Below, piece by piece: positions 52,920 to 61,304 of a DNA stretch of 64,000 nt. This DNA comes from Clostridiales bacterium (GTDB taxonomy: Bacteria; Bacillota; Clostridia; Peptostreptococcales; Anaerovoracaceae), in assembly GCA_015258265.1 (NCBI GenBank), contig JABZIP010000005.1, positions 25,406 through 89,405 on the forward strand, in the 5' to 3' direction. The notes under the pieces were generated by a model. It searched no databases and was not told where the DNA came from. It worked only from the letters and a program-made list of their open reading frames with translations. The position numbers and the translations under genes are program-made. Each line of letters opens with the position of its first letter. Position 1 is the first letter of the stretch.

Positions 52920-53843
52920 ATGCCGATAATAATTCCAAGCGGTTTGCCTGCTCGCGATACCCTAAACAAAGAAAATATCTTTGCTATGGACAATATCCGA
53001 GCAGGTGCTCAAGATATAAGACCGCTGAAAATACTCATAGTAAATTTGATGCCGACTAAAATCGCAACCGAAACACAGCTCGCCAGGGTTCTTGCAAATA
53101 CGCCTATTCAAGTTGAGCTCACTTTGGTTGCAATGGACAGCCACAATTCAAAAAATACATCTCAGGATCACATGAATTCATTTTACAAAACGCTCGCGGA
53201 AATCAAAGAAGATTTCTTCGACGGAATGATTATAACGGGTGCTCCTGTGGAAACGCTGGCTTTCGAGGATGTCGATTACTGGCATGAGCTATGTGATCTT
53301 TTCGAATTTTCAAAGACAAATGTGTATAGCAGCATGCATATTTGCTGGGGCGCGCAAGCAGGACTTTACTACCATTACAACATCGACAAAAGGCTTTTGG
53401 AACAAAAAGTTTTCGGTGTGTTTGAGCATAAAGTGATAAGTCCGTTCACCCCTCTTGTAAGAGGTTTCGACGAGGTTTTTTACGCTCCACATTCAAGACA
53501 TACGGAAGTTCGTGAGGAAGATATACTTAAATGCCCAAATTTAAAGATTTTGGCAAAATCCGATAAAGCAGGACCTCATATAATTTCTACTGAAAACGGA
53601 AAGCAGATTTTCGTGCTTGGGCATCAGGAATACGATAAGGAAACTCTGGCAAACGAGTATTTTCGGGATTTAAATAAGGGACTCAAAATCGAAGTCCCTT
53701 GTAACTATTTTAGAAATGATGATCCGAAAGACGAAATTTTGTTCAGATGGCGCTCTCACGCTTCTCTTTTGTTTTCAAATTGGCTAAATTATTATGTTTA
53801 CCAAGAAACGCCATACGATTTATCTCGTATCGGAAAATCGTAG
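52920..53843 (+). CDS. metA: homoserine O-acetyltransferase (MetA type)
   Basis: 307 residues. MetA fold: PLKILIVNLMPTKIATETQLARVL, catalytic Cys in SSMHICWGAQAG, His in HSRHTEV and Glu in LGHQEYDKET. Residue 111 is Glu (TGAPVETL), the position reported to select acetyl-CoA, where E. coli-type enzymes have Gly and use succinyl-CoA. This fits the O-acetylhomoserine-using MetY 52 bp upstream. Ends 1 bp before the convergent transporter gene. Confidence 0.94.
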   Translation: MPIIIPSGLPARDTLNKENIFAMDNIRAGAQDIRPLKILIVNLMPTKIATETQLARVLANTPIQVELTLVAMDSHNSKNTSQDHMNSFYKTLAEIKEDFFDGMIITGAPVETLAFEDVDYWHELCDLFEFSKTNVYSSMHICWGAQAGLYYHYNIDKRLLEQKVFGVFEHKVISPFTPLVRGFDEVFYAPHSRHTEVREEDILKCPNLKILAKSDKAGPHIISTENGKQIFVLGHQEYDKETLANEYFRDLNKGLKIEVPCNYFRNDDPKDEILFRWRSHASLLFSNWLNYYVYQETPYDLSRIGKS

Positions 53844-53844
53844 T

Positions 53845-54696
53845 TTAATGCTCAATCTCTCGGAGATTATAGTTTAATGCCGCACCAATTACTATAGCCG
53901 CTCCGATCATCGAAAATTTACCGATGATTTCACCATAAAATATTGCTACAAGTATAGGATTCAATATCGGCTCTATGGTAGATGTAAGCGATGCAGTAAC
54001 AGGCGACACATAGTCCAGTCCCTTGGATAAAAATATAAATGCGACCGCGAATTGTAATACTCCAAGAGCAAGCACAAGTAAATATATGCTTACGGTATGC
54101 TCCGTTTCTCCAAAATATGCAGGTATACCTGCTAACGTTCCAAATACAAACGATATCAATAGCGACGATTCAAAGTCGCTATTTTTTAATGTCTTGAGCA
54201 TAAATACGACCGCATATGTGAGTCCTGAAAATATCGCCATAAAGTTTCCCGGAAGCGATTTTGCAGACAGCTCATCGAAGAAGAAACAGGCTATACCTAT
54301 TATTGCCGCAACACATGTAAACACAGCAAGTCTGCTCGGTTTTTTCTTGAATACTATCCACAGTATCAATATCAAAAACATCGGTTCTGTAAACTGAAGC
54401 GCTATCGCATTGCCTGCCGTTGTATATTTTGTCGCCATTACAAAAGAGAGGCTCATTAAAAAATTACAGACCGCACCAAAGAAAACAGTCTTATTAAATT
54501 TAAATTTATGCCCGATACATTTCATGTATATGTATATTACCGCAAATGCAGGTATGCTGCGTATTCCGTTTATTGCTTCAGGCGACCACGGGATTTCCTT
54601 TATTAAGATGCCTCCTAAACTAAAAAAGATTGCAGAAATAAGTACATAAATCGTACCTTTCGTTTTCAGCTTCTTGTTTATTTCAGTATCTGCCAT
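53845..54696 (-). CDS. EamA/DMT-family transporter
   Basis: 283 residues, ten predicted helices in two EamA repeats (first from TIYVLISAIFFSLGGILIKEI, second from GNFMAIFSGLTYAVVFML). C-terminal repeat motif DYVSPVTASLTSTIEPILNPILVAIFYGE. Drug/metabolite exporter family; substrate not deducible. Its 3' end abuts metA with no room for a terminator between the convergent genes. Confidence 0.88.
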   Translation of the reverse strand: MADTEINKKLKTKGTIYVLISAIFFSLGGILIKEIPWSPEAINGIRSIPAFAVIYIYMKCIGHKFKFNKTVFFGAVCNFLMSLSFVMATKYTTAGNAIALQFTEPMFLILILWIVFKKKPSRLAVFTCVAAIIGIACFFFDELSAKSLPGNFMAIFSGLTYAVVFMLKTLKNSDFESSLLISFVFGTLAGIPAYFGETEHTVSIYLLVLALGVLQFAVAFIFLSKGLDYVSPVTASLTSTIEPILNPILVAIFYGEIIGKFSMIGAAIVIGAALNYNLREIEH

Positions 54697-54714
54697 ATCG
54701 ACTCTCTCTTAGTA

Positions 54715-55230
54715 TTATTTTCCCAAGATTTCCATTGTTGCAGAATTTAATCTCCAAAATGTATTATCTCCATCTTTATATTTACCCCATATTCCCGAAA
54801 CCTCAATCTCCTGATCGAGCGAAGGGTAATCCTGCGGCACTTTAAAGTCGCCGTCGCGCACAAATTCCAAACCTTGCTGGCAGCAAGCGGCAGCATCTGA
54901 AATAAATACAAAATGATAATACGCAGTTCCGTTCGGATCAGGCTTTCCGTAATACTGTCCTCGTACCTTTATCGTCTTTCCTTCAAATTTTTCAGGCTCA
55001 AGCATCATACTGTATACCTGTGCATAAAGCATATTCCCGTTCAGCTCACGAAGATCGACTATGTCTTCATCTTTGCCTGCACTCTGAGTTTGCATTTTGC
55101 TGAAATCCGGATATGCCGCCTTATTCGATTTTTCTGTAATCGTTACATCCGACTTGTCCCCGCAACCCTGCAAAAATATCGCAAGCGTTAATATTAACGC
55201 TGCTATCAAAATTGTTTTTTTCTTTAACAT
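54715..55230 (-). CDS. lipoprotein with CC motif, end of zinc-type importer operon
   Basis: 171 residues from the ATG at 55230, which overlaps the znuB stop (TAATG). Signal peptide with lipobox LQGC. The remainder is a beta-rich, OB-like domain: FEGKTIKVRGQYYG, YYHFVFISDAAACCQQGLEF, YPSLDQEIEVSGIWGKY. The CC pair after a beta-strand and the G-x-V-x-G-x-Y pattern recall the C-terminal domain of the YcgQ/DUF1980 proteins linked to zinc supply; the resemblance is by eye. Probably a metal-binding helper of the importer. Confidence 0.65.
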   Translation of the reverse strand: MLKKKTILIAALILTLAIFLQGCGDKSDVTITEKSNKAAYPDFSKMQTQSAGKDEDIVDLRELNGNMLYAQVYSMMLEPEKFEGKTIKVRGQYYGKPDPNGTAYYHFVFISDAAACCQQGLEFVRDGDFKVPQDYPSLDQEIEVSGIWGKYKDGDNTFWRLNSATMEILGK

Positions 55231-56093
55231 TATATAGTACCGCCCTTTATGATTTTTGATGCCGCACAAAAGCCTAGAAAAACAACCATATCTATCACTA
55301 CTATGCTTGCGCCGACCGGTGTTCCTTTCATTATCGAAAACAACATTCCGAAAACTGAGCAAACAACAGACAAAACAGCAGAGCAGATTACAACCTGTTT
55401 GAAACTGCTGAATATGCGCATTGCAGATAGTGCAGGAAATACTATTAACGCAGATACCAAAAGTGAGCCGACAAGATTCATCGCAAGCACTATTATCACG
55501 GCAGTAATTATCGCAATCATAAAATTGTATCTTTTGACTTTCATTCCGGTCGCTTTCGCAAATGTTTCGTCAAAAGTTACCGCAAATATCTTGTTATAAT
55601 AAATCGCAAAAATCAGCACGACCACTATTGACATAACTATACATATTGCCACTTCCAATTTAGTCAATGTCAAAATAGATGTGGAGCCGAAAAGCGTGCT
55701 GCACACATCTCCGCTTACATTTGCGGATGCGCTGAACACATTAACAAGCAAATATCCTATAGCGAGTGCCGACACCGACATCATAGCTATTGCCGCATCG
55801 CCCTTGAGCTTTGCGTTTTCGCCCGCGTTTAGGAGAAAAGCCGCGCACGCTATGGTTGCAGGCATCACAAGTACTATATCGCTGGTTAAATTGATAACTA
55901 TCGCAAACGACATTACACCGAACGCAACGTGCGAAAGCCCGTCGCTAATGAGCGAAAAACGCTTTAATACCAGCGTTACCCCAAGGAGCGACGAGCATAG
56001 CGAAATAAGCGTGCCTACTATAAGCGCATTTCGCACAAATTCATAATCAAGATAAAATTGTAATTGCTGTAAAAAATATTGAAATACTTGCAT
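55230..56093 (-). CDS. znuB: ZnuB/TroC-type metal ABC transporter permease
   Basis: 287 residues, eight or nine helices. ABC-3 family: ALIVGTLISLCSSLLGVTLVLKRFSLISDGLSHVAFG, and a C-terminal NLVGSLLVSALIVFPALSAMRI ... GTPVGASIVVIDMVVF. Moves zinc or manganese across the membrane. 9 bp after the binding-protein gene. The ATPase gene (znuC) expected here is absent. Confidence 0.9.
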   Translation of the reverse strand: MQVFQYFLQQLQFYLDYEFVRNALIVGTLISLCSSLLGVTLVLKRFSLISDGLSHVAFGVMSFAIVINLTSDIVLVMPATIACAAFLLNAGENAKLKGDAAIAMMSVSALAIGYLLVNVFSASANVSGDVCSTLFGSTSILTLTKLEVAICIVMSIVVVLIFAIYYNKIFAVTFDETFAKATGMKVKRYNFMIAIITAVIIVLAMNLVGSLLVSALIVFPALSAMRIFSSFKQVVICSAVLSVVCSVFGMLFSIMKGTPVGASIVVIDMVVFLGFCAASKIIKGGTI

Positions 56094-56102
56094 AAATTTT
56101 CC

Positions 56103-57134
56103 TTATTTCAATGCCTCTTTCAAGACATTCAAATTTTCCTGCATAATTTTTAAATATGTCGCCCCGTCGTCAATCTGCTTCTTATCAACGGTTTGCATAG
56201 AATTTAGGGTAAGTATCTTTGCCGATTTTTCCTTGCTGTTTGCCACGATAGTTTTAGCAATTTTTTTGTCGGATTTGTCTATGGTAAGGATTGTATTTAA
56301 TCCCAAGTCATCCACTTTTCCCGAAAGGAATGCAACGGTTTCAAAGCTCGCCTCAGTTTCTGCCGAGCAACCTACGAATGCGGCAAAATAATCTATACCG
56401 TAATCATCCACCAAATACCTAAACGGAAATCTATCGCCGAACAATACAGTCTTGTTTGTTGCACTCGACACTGTTTTTTCATATTCTGCGTCCAAAGCAG
56501 AAAGTTTTTCGATATAGCTTTTTGCATTTTCGCTAATCTTATCTTTGTTTTCGGGATTGATTTCTTCCAACTTATCAGCCAGTACCGCACAAATAGTTTC
56601 AGCGTTCTTTAGTGAAAGCCACACATGCTCATCGTACTCTACTTCTTCTGCATCATGGTCATGATCTTCGTGTTCATCTGCATCGTGCTCGTCGGCATCG
56701 TGTTCTTCATCCTCCGCTTGCATTCCCTCTTTTACTTCTTCCTGCTTAACATTCTCGCCTAAAATCTGCATTAAGCTAATTGCACTAAAATCTTCTCTAT
56801 GAATGTCCTCTATAGCATCGTCCACCCAGTCATCCGATTCGCCACCTACATATACAAACAAATTGCTTTCTTTAATTTTAATCATGTCGTCTGCTGTAGG
56901 TTGATAGCTATGTAGATCTACACCTTTGTCCTGAAGCAAAGTCAATTCCACGTTTTCAACTCCTGCGGTAAGCTCCGAAATCCAATCGTAGCTTGGAAAT
57001 GTCGTACAAACTATTTTGATTTTATCGCTCTTCTCCTCGCTTGTGCCGCACGCTGTAAGCATAAACATTGCAGTTACAAGCACCATAGCAAATACCAATC
57101 CTCTTTTGAAATACCCTCTTACTTTTTTACTCAT
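56103..57134 (-). CDS. znuA: ZnuA-type metal-binding lipoprotein
   Basis: 343 residues. Lipobox LTAC; family A-1 substrate-binding protein: VCTTFPSYDWISELTAG, DLHSYQPTADDMIKIKESNLFVYVGG. A His/Asp/Glu-rich loop of about 35 residues (around 140-176, DADEHDADEHEDHDHD) precedes EHVWLSLKNAE. Such His loops mark zinc-specific members. Captures zinc outside the cell for ZnuB. Promoter and palindromic operator upstream are shared in type with the SLH-FMN genes. Confidence 0.93.
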   Translation of the reverse strand: MSKKVRGYFKRGLVFAMVLVTAMFMLTACGTSEEKSDKIKIVCTTFPSYDWISELTAGVENVELTLLQDKGVDLHSYQPTADDMIKIKESNLFVYVGGESDDWVDDAIEDIHREDFSAISLMQILGENVKQEEVKEGMQAEDEEHDADEHDADEHEDHDHDAEEVEYDEHVWLSLKNAETICAVLADKLEEINPENKDKISENAKSYIEKLSALDAEYEKTVSSATNKTVLFGDRFPFRYLVDDYGIDYFAAFVGCSAETEASFETVAFLSGKVDDLGLNTILTIDKSDKKIAKTIVANSKEKSAKILTLNSMQTVDKKQIDDGATYLKIMQENLNVLKEALK

Positions 57135-57199
57135 AATATTCCTTTCCTTTCAAGTTACACAAATTGCCATTTCTTACAATTTGCCATAGAATTAAAAAA

Positions 57200-57215
57200 G
57201 TTAGCTTCCGCTAAC
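57200..57215 (-). promoter_or_regulatory. inverted-repeat operator GTTAGC-N4-GCTAAC before znuA
   Basis: GTTAGCGGAAGCTAAC on the minus strand, 7 bases downstream of the -10 box, so at or just after the transcription start. The 6-bp half-sites and 4-bp spacer equal those at 9538-9553 and 14709-14724. Confidence 0.7.
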
Positions 57216-57222
57216 GTTTAAT

Positions 57223-57251
57223 ATAATATCACTTTTTTTAATTTTTGTAAA
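57223..57251 (-). promoter_or_regulatory. promoter of the znuA operon
   Basis: TTTACA (57251-57246), 17 bases, TATTAT (57228-57223), minus strand, in the 119-bp gap after murA. Confidence 0.7.
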
Positions 57252-57253
57252 GT

Positions 57254-58516
57254 CTATTCTTCTGCACGCATTATAACAACTCCCAAATTCCTGAATTTTT
57301 CTATAAATTTTTCATATCCTCGCTCAATATGATATATTTCAGAAATCTCCGTTGTTCCTTCAGCCGTAAGTGCCGCAAGCACCAGCGCAGCTCCTGCACG
57401 CAAATCGGTAGCAATCACCTGTGCTCCTTGCAAAATCTTATTTCCACCAACATGTGCCGACTTGTTTTCTATCTTGATATTCGCACCCATTCTATTCAAC
57501 TCGCCGACATGCATATATCTATTTTCGAAAACCGTTTCATACACCACACTATTGCCTTTTACAGTAGCGAGCAATGCCATAAACTGCGGCTGCGCATCTG
57601 TCGGAAATCCCGGATAAGGTAACGTCTTGATGTCCGTCGCAATCAAATTTTTGCCTATCGCATCAACTATCATTTCATCATCTGTGTACGCAATTTCAAC
57701 GCCGCACTCTCTGAGTTTTGCGATTATCGGTTTTACATGGTCCGGTAAAATGTTTTTGATGTGAATTCTTCCACGTGTAATTGCCGCAGCAATCATAAAA
57801 GTAACAGCCTCAATTCTATCCGGAATCACCGTATGCTTTGCGCCATGTAAAGACTCGACACCCTCTATCTTAATTGTATCCGTTCCCGCTCCTTTTATCT
57901 TGGCCCCCATCTTGTTTAAAAAATTCGCAAGGTCGACAATTTCAGGTTCCTCTGCAACATTTTCGATTATCGTAGTGCCTTTCGCGAGCGTCGCTGCCAT
58001 AATTATATTTTCTGTCGCCCCTACACTCGGAAAATCCAAATATATAGTGGCTCCGACAAGTCCGTCGCTGACAGCCTCAACATAGCCGTCTTTTTCAATT
58101 ACCGTAGCTCCAAGAGCTTGAAATCCCTTTAAATGCAGGTCTATCGGCCTTGCCCCTATCGCACAGCCGCCCGGAAGAGCTAATCTGGCTTTTCCCGCAC
58201 GCGCCAAAACAGGCCCCATAGCCAATATGGATGCCCTCATTTTTTTTGAAAGGACATATGGAGCTTCACACGATTTTAACTCTCTAATTTGCGTTTTAAC
58301 CTCACTCGTTTCAGGATTGTGTGTAAGCTCTGCGCCCAATTCCAAGAGCAGCTCTTTCATTACGCTCACATCGCGAAGGTCAGGCACTTCGGAAAGCTCG
58401 CATGCCTCGTCGGTAAGAATCGTAGCAGCCATTATCGGCAATACCGCATTTTTTGCTCCGCTTATCGTAACCTCTCCATTGATAGGTTTGCTTTGCTGAA
58501 TCAAATATTTTGCCAA
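57254..58516 (-). CDS. murA: UDP-N-acetylglucosamine 1-carboxyvinyltransferase
   Basis: 420 residues from a TTG at 58516, six bases after GGAGG; the longer frame to 58528 would place that site inside the gene. First committed step of peptidoglycan synthesis. ISGAKNAVLPIMAA at the N-terminus and the fosfomycin-target Cys in LPGGCAIGARPIDLH; C-terminal TDLRAGAALVLAALTAEG. Follows pilT by 15 bp, so it is probably transcribed with the pilus operon. Confidence 0.95.
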   Translation of the reverse strand: MAKYLIQQSKPINGEVTISGAKNAVLPIMAATILTDEACELSEVPDLRDVSVMKELLLELGAELTHNPETSEVKTQIRELKSCEAPYVLSKKMRASILAMGPVLARAGKARLALPGGCAIGARPIDLHLKGFQALGATVIEKDGYVEAVSDGLVGATIYLDFPSVGATENIIMAATLAKGTTIIENVAEEPEIVDLANFLNKMGAKIKGAGTDTIKIEGVESLHGAKHTVIPDRIEAVTFMIAAAITRGRIHIKNILPDHVKPIIAKLRECGVEIAYTDDEMIVDAIGKNLIATDIKTLPYPGFPTDAQPQFMALLATVKGNSVVYETVFENRYMHVGELNRMGANIKIENKSAHVGGNKILQGAQVIATDLRAGAALVLAALTAEGTTEISEIYHIERGYEKFIEKFRNLGVVIMRAEE

Positions 58517-58531
58517 GTTTTCCTCCAAGAA

Positions 58532-59614
58532 CTAAATTTTTTCCAGCCTCTTTAACATCAGCTCCTTATTAGAAGCATACATAACGGCTGTTTCGCGCGA
58601 AATTTGTCCCGCTCTCACCATTTCTACTATGCTGTTATCCATCATCACCATGCCTTCCTCTTTTCCCGAAGCTATAACACTATCTATCTGATGGATTTTA
58701 TTTTCTCTAATCATATTTTGTATCGCACTGTTTAAATTCATGATTTCAAAAGCAGGCCTTGTGTTGTCATCTTCACAGGGAATGAGCTGCTGCGATATAA
58801 CAGCCCTGAGCACCATAGAAAGCTGAACCCTTATTTGATTTTGTTGATTTTCAGGGAACGCATCAACCACACGGTCTATCGTATTTGCCGCTCCTATCGT
58901 ATGTAGCGTAGATATAACAAGATGTCCCGTTTCTGCCGCCGTCATAGCAGTTCTAATAGTTTCAAAATCACGCAGCTCTCCCAAAAGTATTACATCGGGT
59001 GCCTGTCTAAGTGCCGCTCTAAGTGCCGACACGTAATCTTCGGTATCCGTAACGATTTCTCTTTGGGTTACTATACTTTTGTTGTGCCTGTGCAAAAACT
59101 CAATAGGATCTTCGAGCGTAATAATATGCGCATTTCTAGTCTTGTTGATTTCGTCTATAATACACGCAAGCGTCGTACTTTTACCACTGCCTGCAGCTCC
59201 CGTAACAAGCACAAGTCCTTTCTTGAACTTGGCAACATTCATCACCTCAGCAGGAATATGAAGTTTGGTGTAATCCGGAAGACTAAAGCTGACAACACGT
59301 ATTACACATGCAAGCGAACCTCTCTGTTTAAAAACGCTCACCCTAAATCTGGAAAGATCGGCAACCGCAAAAGAAAAGTCATCGTCGCCCGACTCCTCTA
59401 CTCTCGCCATACTCCTTCCGCCTGCCATAGCGTAAATCTCGGTAATCATGCTACGCATATCAGCTATAGATATTCCTCTATCCTGTTCGGTAGCGGAAAT
59501 TCGGCCCTTTATTTTCATCGAGCAACCTACTCCGGGTATCATAAATATGTCCGAAGCCTCAGCGTTAACGGCTCTGCTCAAGATGTCTATCAATACAGCC
59601 TTATGATCTTCCAT
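58532..59614 (-). CDS. pilT: PilT-type retraction ATPase
   Basis: 360 residues. Walker A GAAGSGKSTTLA, Asp box ITLEDPIEFLH, Walker B DVILLGELRDFETIRTAMTAAETGHLVISTLHT, and near the C-terminus NSAIQNMIRENK, close to the AIRNLIRE motif that marks PilT. It should depolymerise pili. No PilB/GspE extension ATPase is in the operon as visible here, so extension must use an ATPase encoded elsewhere. Confidence 0.88.
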   Translation of the reverse strand: MEDHKAVLIDILSRAVNAEASDIFMIPGVGCSMKIKGRISATEQDRGISIADMRSMITEIYAMAGGRSMARVEESGDDDFSFAVADLSRFRVSVFKQRGSLACVIRVVSFSLPDYTKLHIPAEVMNVAKFKKGLVLVTGAAGSGKSTTLACIIDEINKTRNAHIITLEDPIEFLHRHNKSIVTQREIVTDTEDYVSALRAALRQAPDVILLGELRDFETIRTAMTAAETGHLVISTLHTIGAANTIDRVVDAFPENQQNQIRVQLSMVLRAVISQQLIPCEDDNTRPAFEIMNLNSAIQNMIRENKIHQIDSVIASGKEEGMVMMDNSIVEMVRAGQISRETAVMYASNKELMLKRLEKI

Positions 59615-59615
59615 T

Positions 59616-60107
59616 TCACTCTCCAGTCCAAACCGGCATATCCGTAGATATTTCGTATTCTTCTTTATTTAAAATTTGCCACTCTTTTACTTTAAAGTTT
59701 TGTTTTCCTGCCGAAATTTCTCCGACACTAGGAATTTCCAAAGATATCTTCAACATCTGCTCATAAGCCGTGTCAATAGTAAAAGTAAGACTTGAAGCCT
59801 GTCTGTCCGCCGCTTCCGGAAACTCGTTTTCAAGTCCCTGCCACAATCCGTCAGTACCGCTCGGCGCAAGCTCAATCAGCTTTTCATTTACCTGCTTTTT
59901 TAATATCTCACCTTCTGTATCCGCCGCATAATACGACTGCGTCGCCGCAAGTGATTTCTTTGCAAGCGCATAATCCGCTCTTGCACTACTAAATGACAGC
60001 ACACAAAATATCACTATACAAACTACTGTAAAAATCAACAAAAGCGAGCTGATTCCTACTTGTATTCCGGTCATTTTCGCTTCTCGCGTTTCTTTAACCT
60101 CTTGCAT
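59616..60107 (-). CDS. membrane-anchored protein of the pilus operon, unknown
   Basis: 163 residues. Basic/acidic head, one helix (about residues 14-42, VGISSLLLIFTVVCIVIFCVLSF), then an Ala-rich helix (ARADYALAKKSLAATQSYYAADTEGEIL) and a small soluble domain. The layout is like a minor pilin or PilX/PilN-type assembly protein, but there is no clear processing site. Placed between pilin-like genes and pilT, ends 1 bp before pilT. Confidence 0.6.
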   Translation of the reverse strand: MQEVKETREAKMTGIQVGISSLLLIFTVVCIVIFCVLSFSSARADYALAKKSLAATQSYYAADTEGEILKKQVNEKLIELAPSGTDGLWQGLENEFPEAADRQASSLTFTIDTAYEQMLKISLEIPSVGEISAGKQNFKVKEWQILNKEEYEISTDMPVWTGE

Positions 60108-60108
60108 T

Positions 60109-60495
60109 TTACACCTTCATCGTATATTTTGCAAGCGATAATTCACATACATCGCCAAGCAATACACTCTTTACTTTACACTTTCCAACCACTACTCCGT
60201 CTGAAATTTTGTAATCGATTTTAAGCTCATATTTATTGTCATATTTATTATTTAAGCTATCCTCGATTTTTTTAATTTCCACCTTTAATTGCTTTTCGTC
60301 GTCGGTATCAATTGCTTTCACCTGCTCTACTGCAGCTGACGCTACAAGAGTTCCCTCGTTCATCGCACTTGCAAGTCTACTGAATTGATCGGATTTTGCG
60401 AACAAACTTACACATATAGATGCGCAGATGGCAAACATCAATACCACAAATATAAATTCCATAAGGAAAAGTTTAGATTTCGATGCACCTTTCAT
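60109..60495 (-). CDS. pilin-like membrane protein, unknown
   Basis: 128 residues. Basic head MKGASKSKLF, then a hydrophobic helix with Glu near its start (LMEFIFVVLMFAICASICVSLF), then a small domain (about 40-128) with alternating charged strands. Similar in plan to a pseudopilin. Weak ribosome site. Second of four small genes between gspF and pilT. Confidence 0.6.
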   Translation of the reverse strand: MKGASKSKLFLMEFIFVVLMFAICASICVSLFAKSDQFSRLASAMNEGTLVASAAVEQVKAIDTDDEKQLKVEIKKIEDSLNNKYDNKYELKIDYKISDGVVVGKCKVKSVLLGDVCELSLAKYTMKV

Positions 60496-60497
60496 CC

Positions 60498-60998
60498 TTA
60501 TTCACTTCGCAGATGAAGGAAAACTTCATCCACCCTTTCGTTCTTTTTCGCACTCTCTCCCGTAAGTTTGACACTTAGCAAATCTTCTTTTTCCATCTTG
60601 AATTGCATTCCTTCAAGTGCCATAATGTCAAGTCCGTCTTCCAATGCCACCGCACTGTCCTCGGAAGCGAACAATTCTTTTAATTTACCGTCTTTTACAT
60701 AAATTTTCGTATAATAAGCAGCATCGTCATACTTCTCTGTAATTTTAAGTACGGAAATGTCCCCTTGCTCTTCTACCGAAATAGCGCCGGCAGTATCTTG
60801 CTGCCTAACCTTACTCGAAACATAAGAAAGCGCGGTAGAACTATTAAAATTCTCCGTTGCTCTTTCATTGATTTTCTCATACACATCAGCGCCGAAAACT
60901 ATAGTCAAAAGTCCGCTGATCATTAAAGACAATAACAATATTATACTGAACAGGATTTGCATCGCTTGTCCTTGATTTTTCTTTGTATTGTTTAACAT
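60498..60998 (-). CDS. DUF4860-like pilus-operon protein
   Basis: 166 residues. NQGQAMQILFSIILLLSLMISGLLTIVFGADVYEKI forms the anchor helix, followed by YVSSKVRQQDTAGAISVEE and a beta-rich domain (DISVLKITEKYDDAAYYTKIYVKDGKLKELF). This resembles DUF4860 proteins found in clostridial type IV pilus/competence-like operons. Function unknown, likely a minor pilin. Confidence 0.65.
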   Translation of the reverse strand: MLNNTKKNQGQAMQILFSIILLLSLMISGLLTIVFGADVYEKINERATENFNSSTALSYVSSKVRQQDTAGAISVEEQGDISVLKITEKYDDAAYYTKIYVKDGKLKELFASEDSAVALEDGLDIMALEGMQFKMEKEDLLSVKLTGESAKKNERVDEVFLHLRSE

Positions 60999-61005
60999 AT
61001 CGCCC

Positions 61006-61293
61006 CTACAACTTCACTACCGTTATACTTGGCATCACATTAGAGGCAAACCCCTCATAAAATACCGCATAACTATCTTTGTCAATTTGCAAGCCATAAT
61101 TTTCTTCCAAATAATCAACCGACGAAGGATATCTGCCCTCGATTGCATAGCACTGAACCGAAGCCTTTCTAACAGCTTCTTGCAGCGTTTTTTCTCTCTC
61201 CGTACCGGTTTTTTCATTTATCGCCGTAAGTAAATATGAAAACACGAAAACTAAAGCTACAAATATTGCAAACGCCCTAATATATCCTTTCAT
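61006..61293 (-). CDS. small pilin-like protein, unknown
   Basis: 95 residues: a helix (YIRAFAIFVALVFVFSYLL), a short helical region containing EAVRKASVQCYAIEGRYPSSVDYLEENYGLQID, and a short tail. The AxxCYAxEGxYP pattern is that of the small C-terminal part of type II pseudopilins. 8 bp upstream of the DUF4860-like gene. AAGGGGAT before the ATG. Confidence 0.6.
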   Translation of the reverse strand: MKGYIRAFAIFVALVFVFSYLLTAINEKTGTEREKTLQEAVRKASVQCYAIEGRYPSSVDYLEENYGLQIDKDSYAVFYEGFASNVMPSITVVKL

Positions 61294-61304
61294 ATTTTAT
61301 CCCC

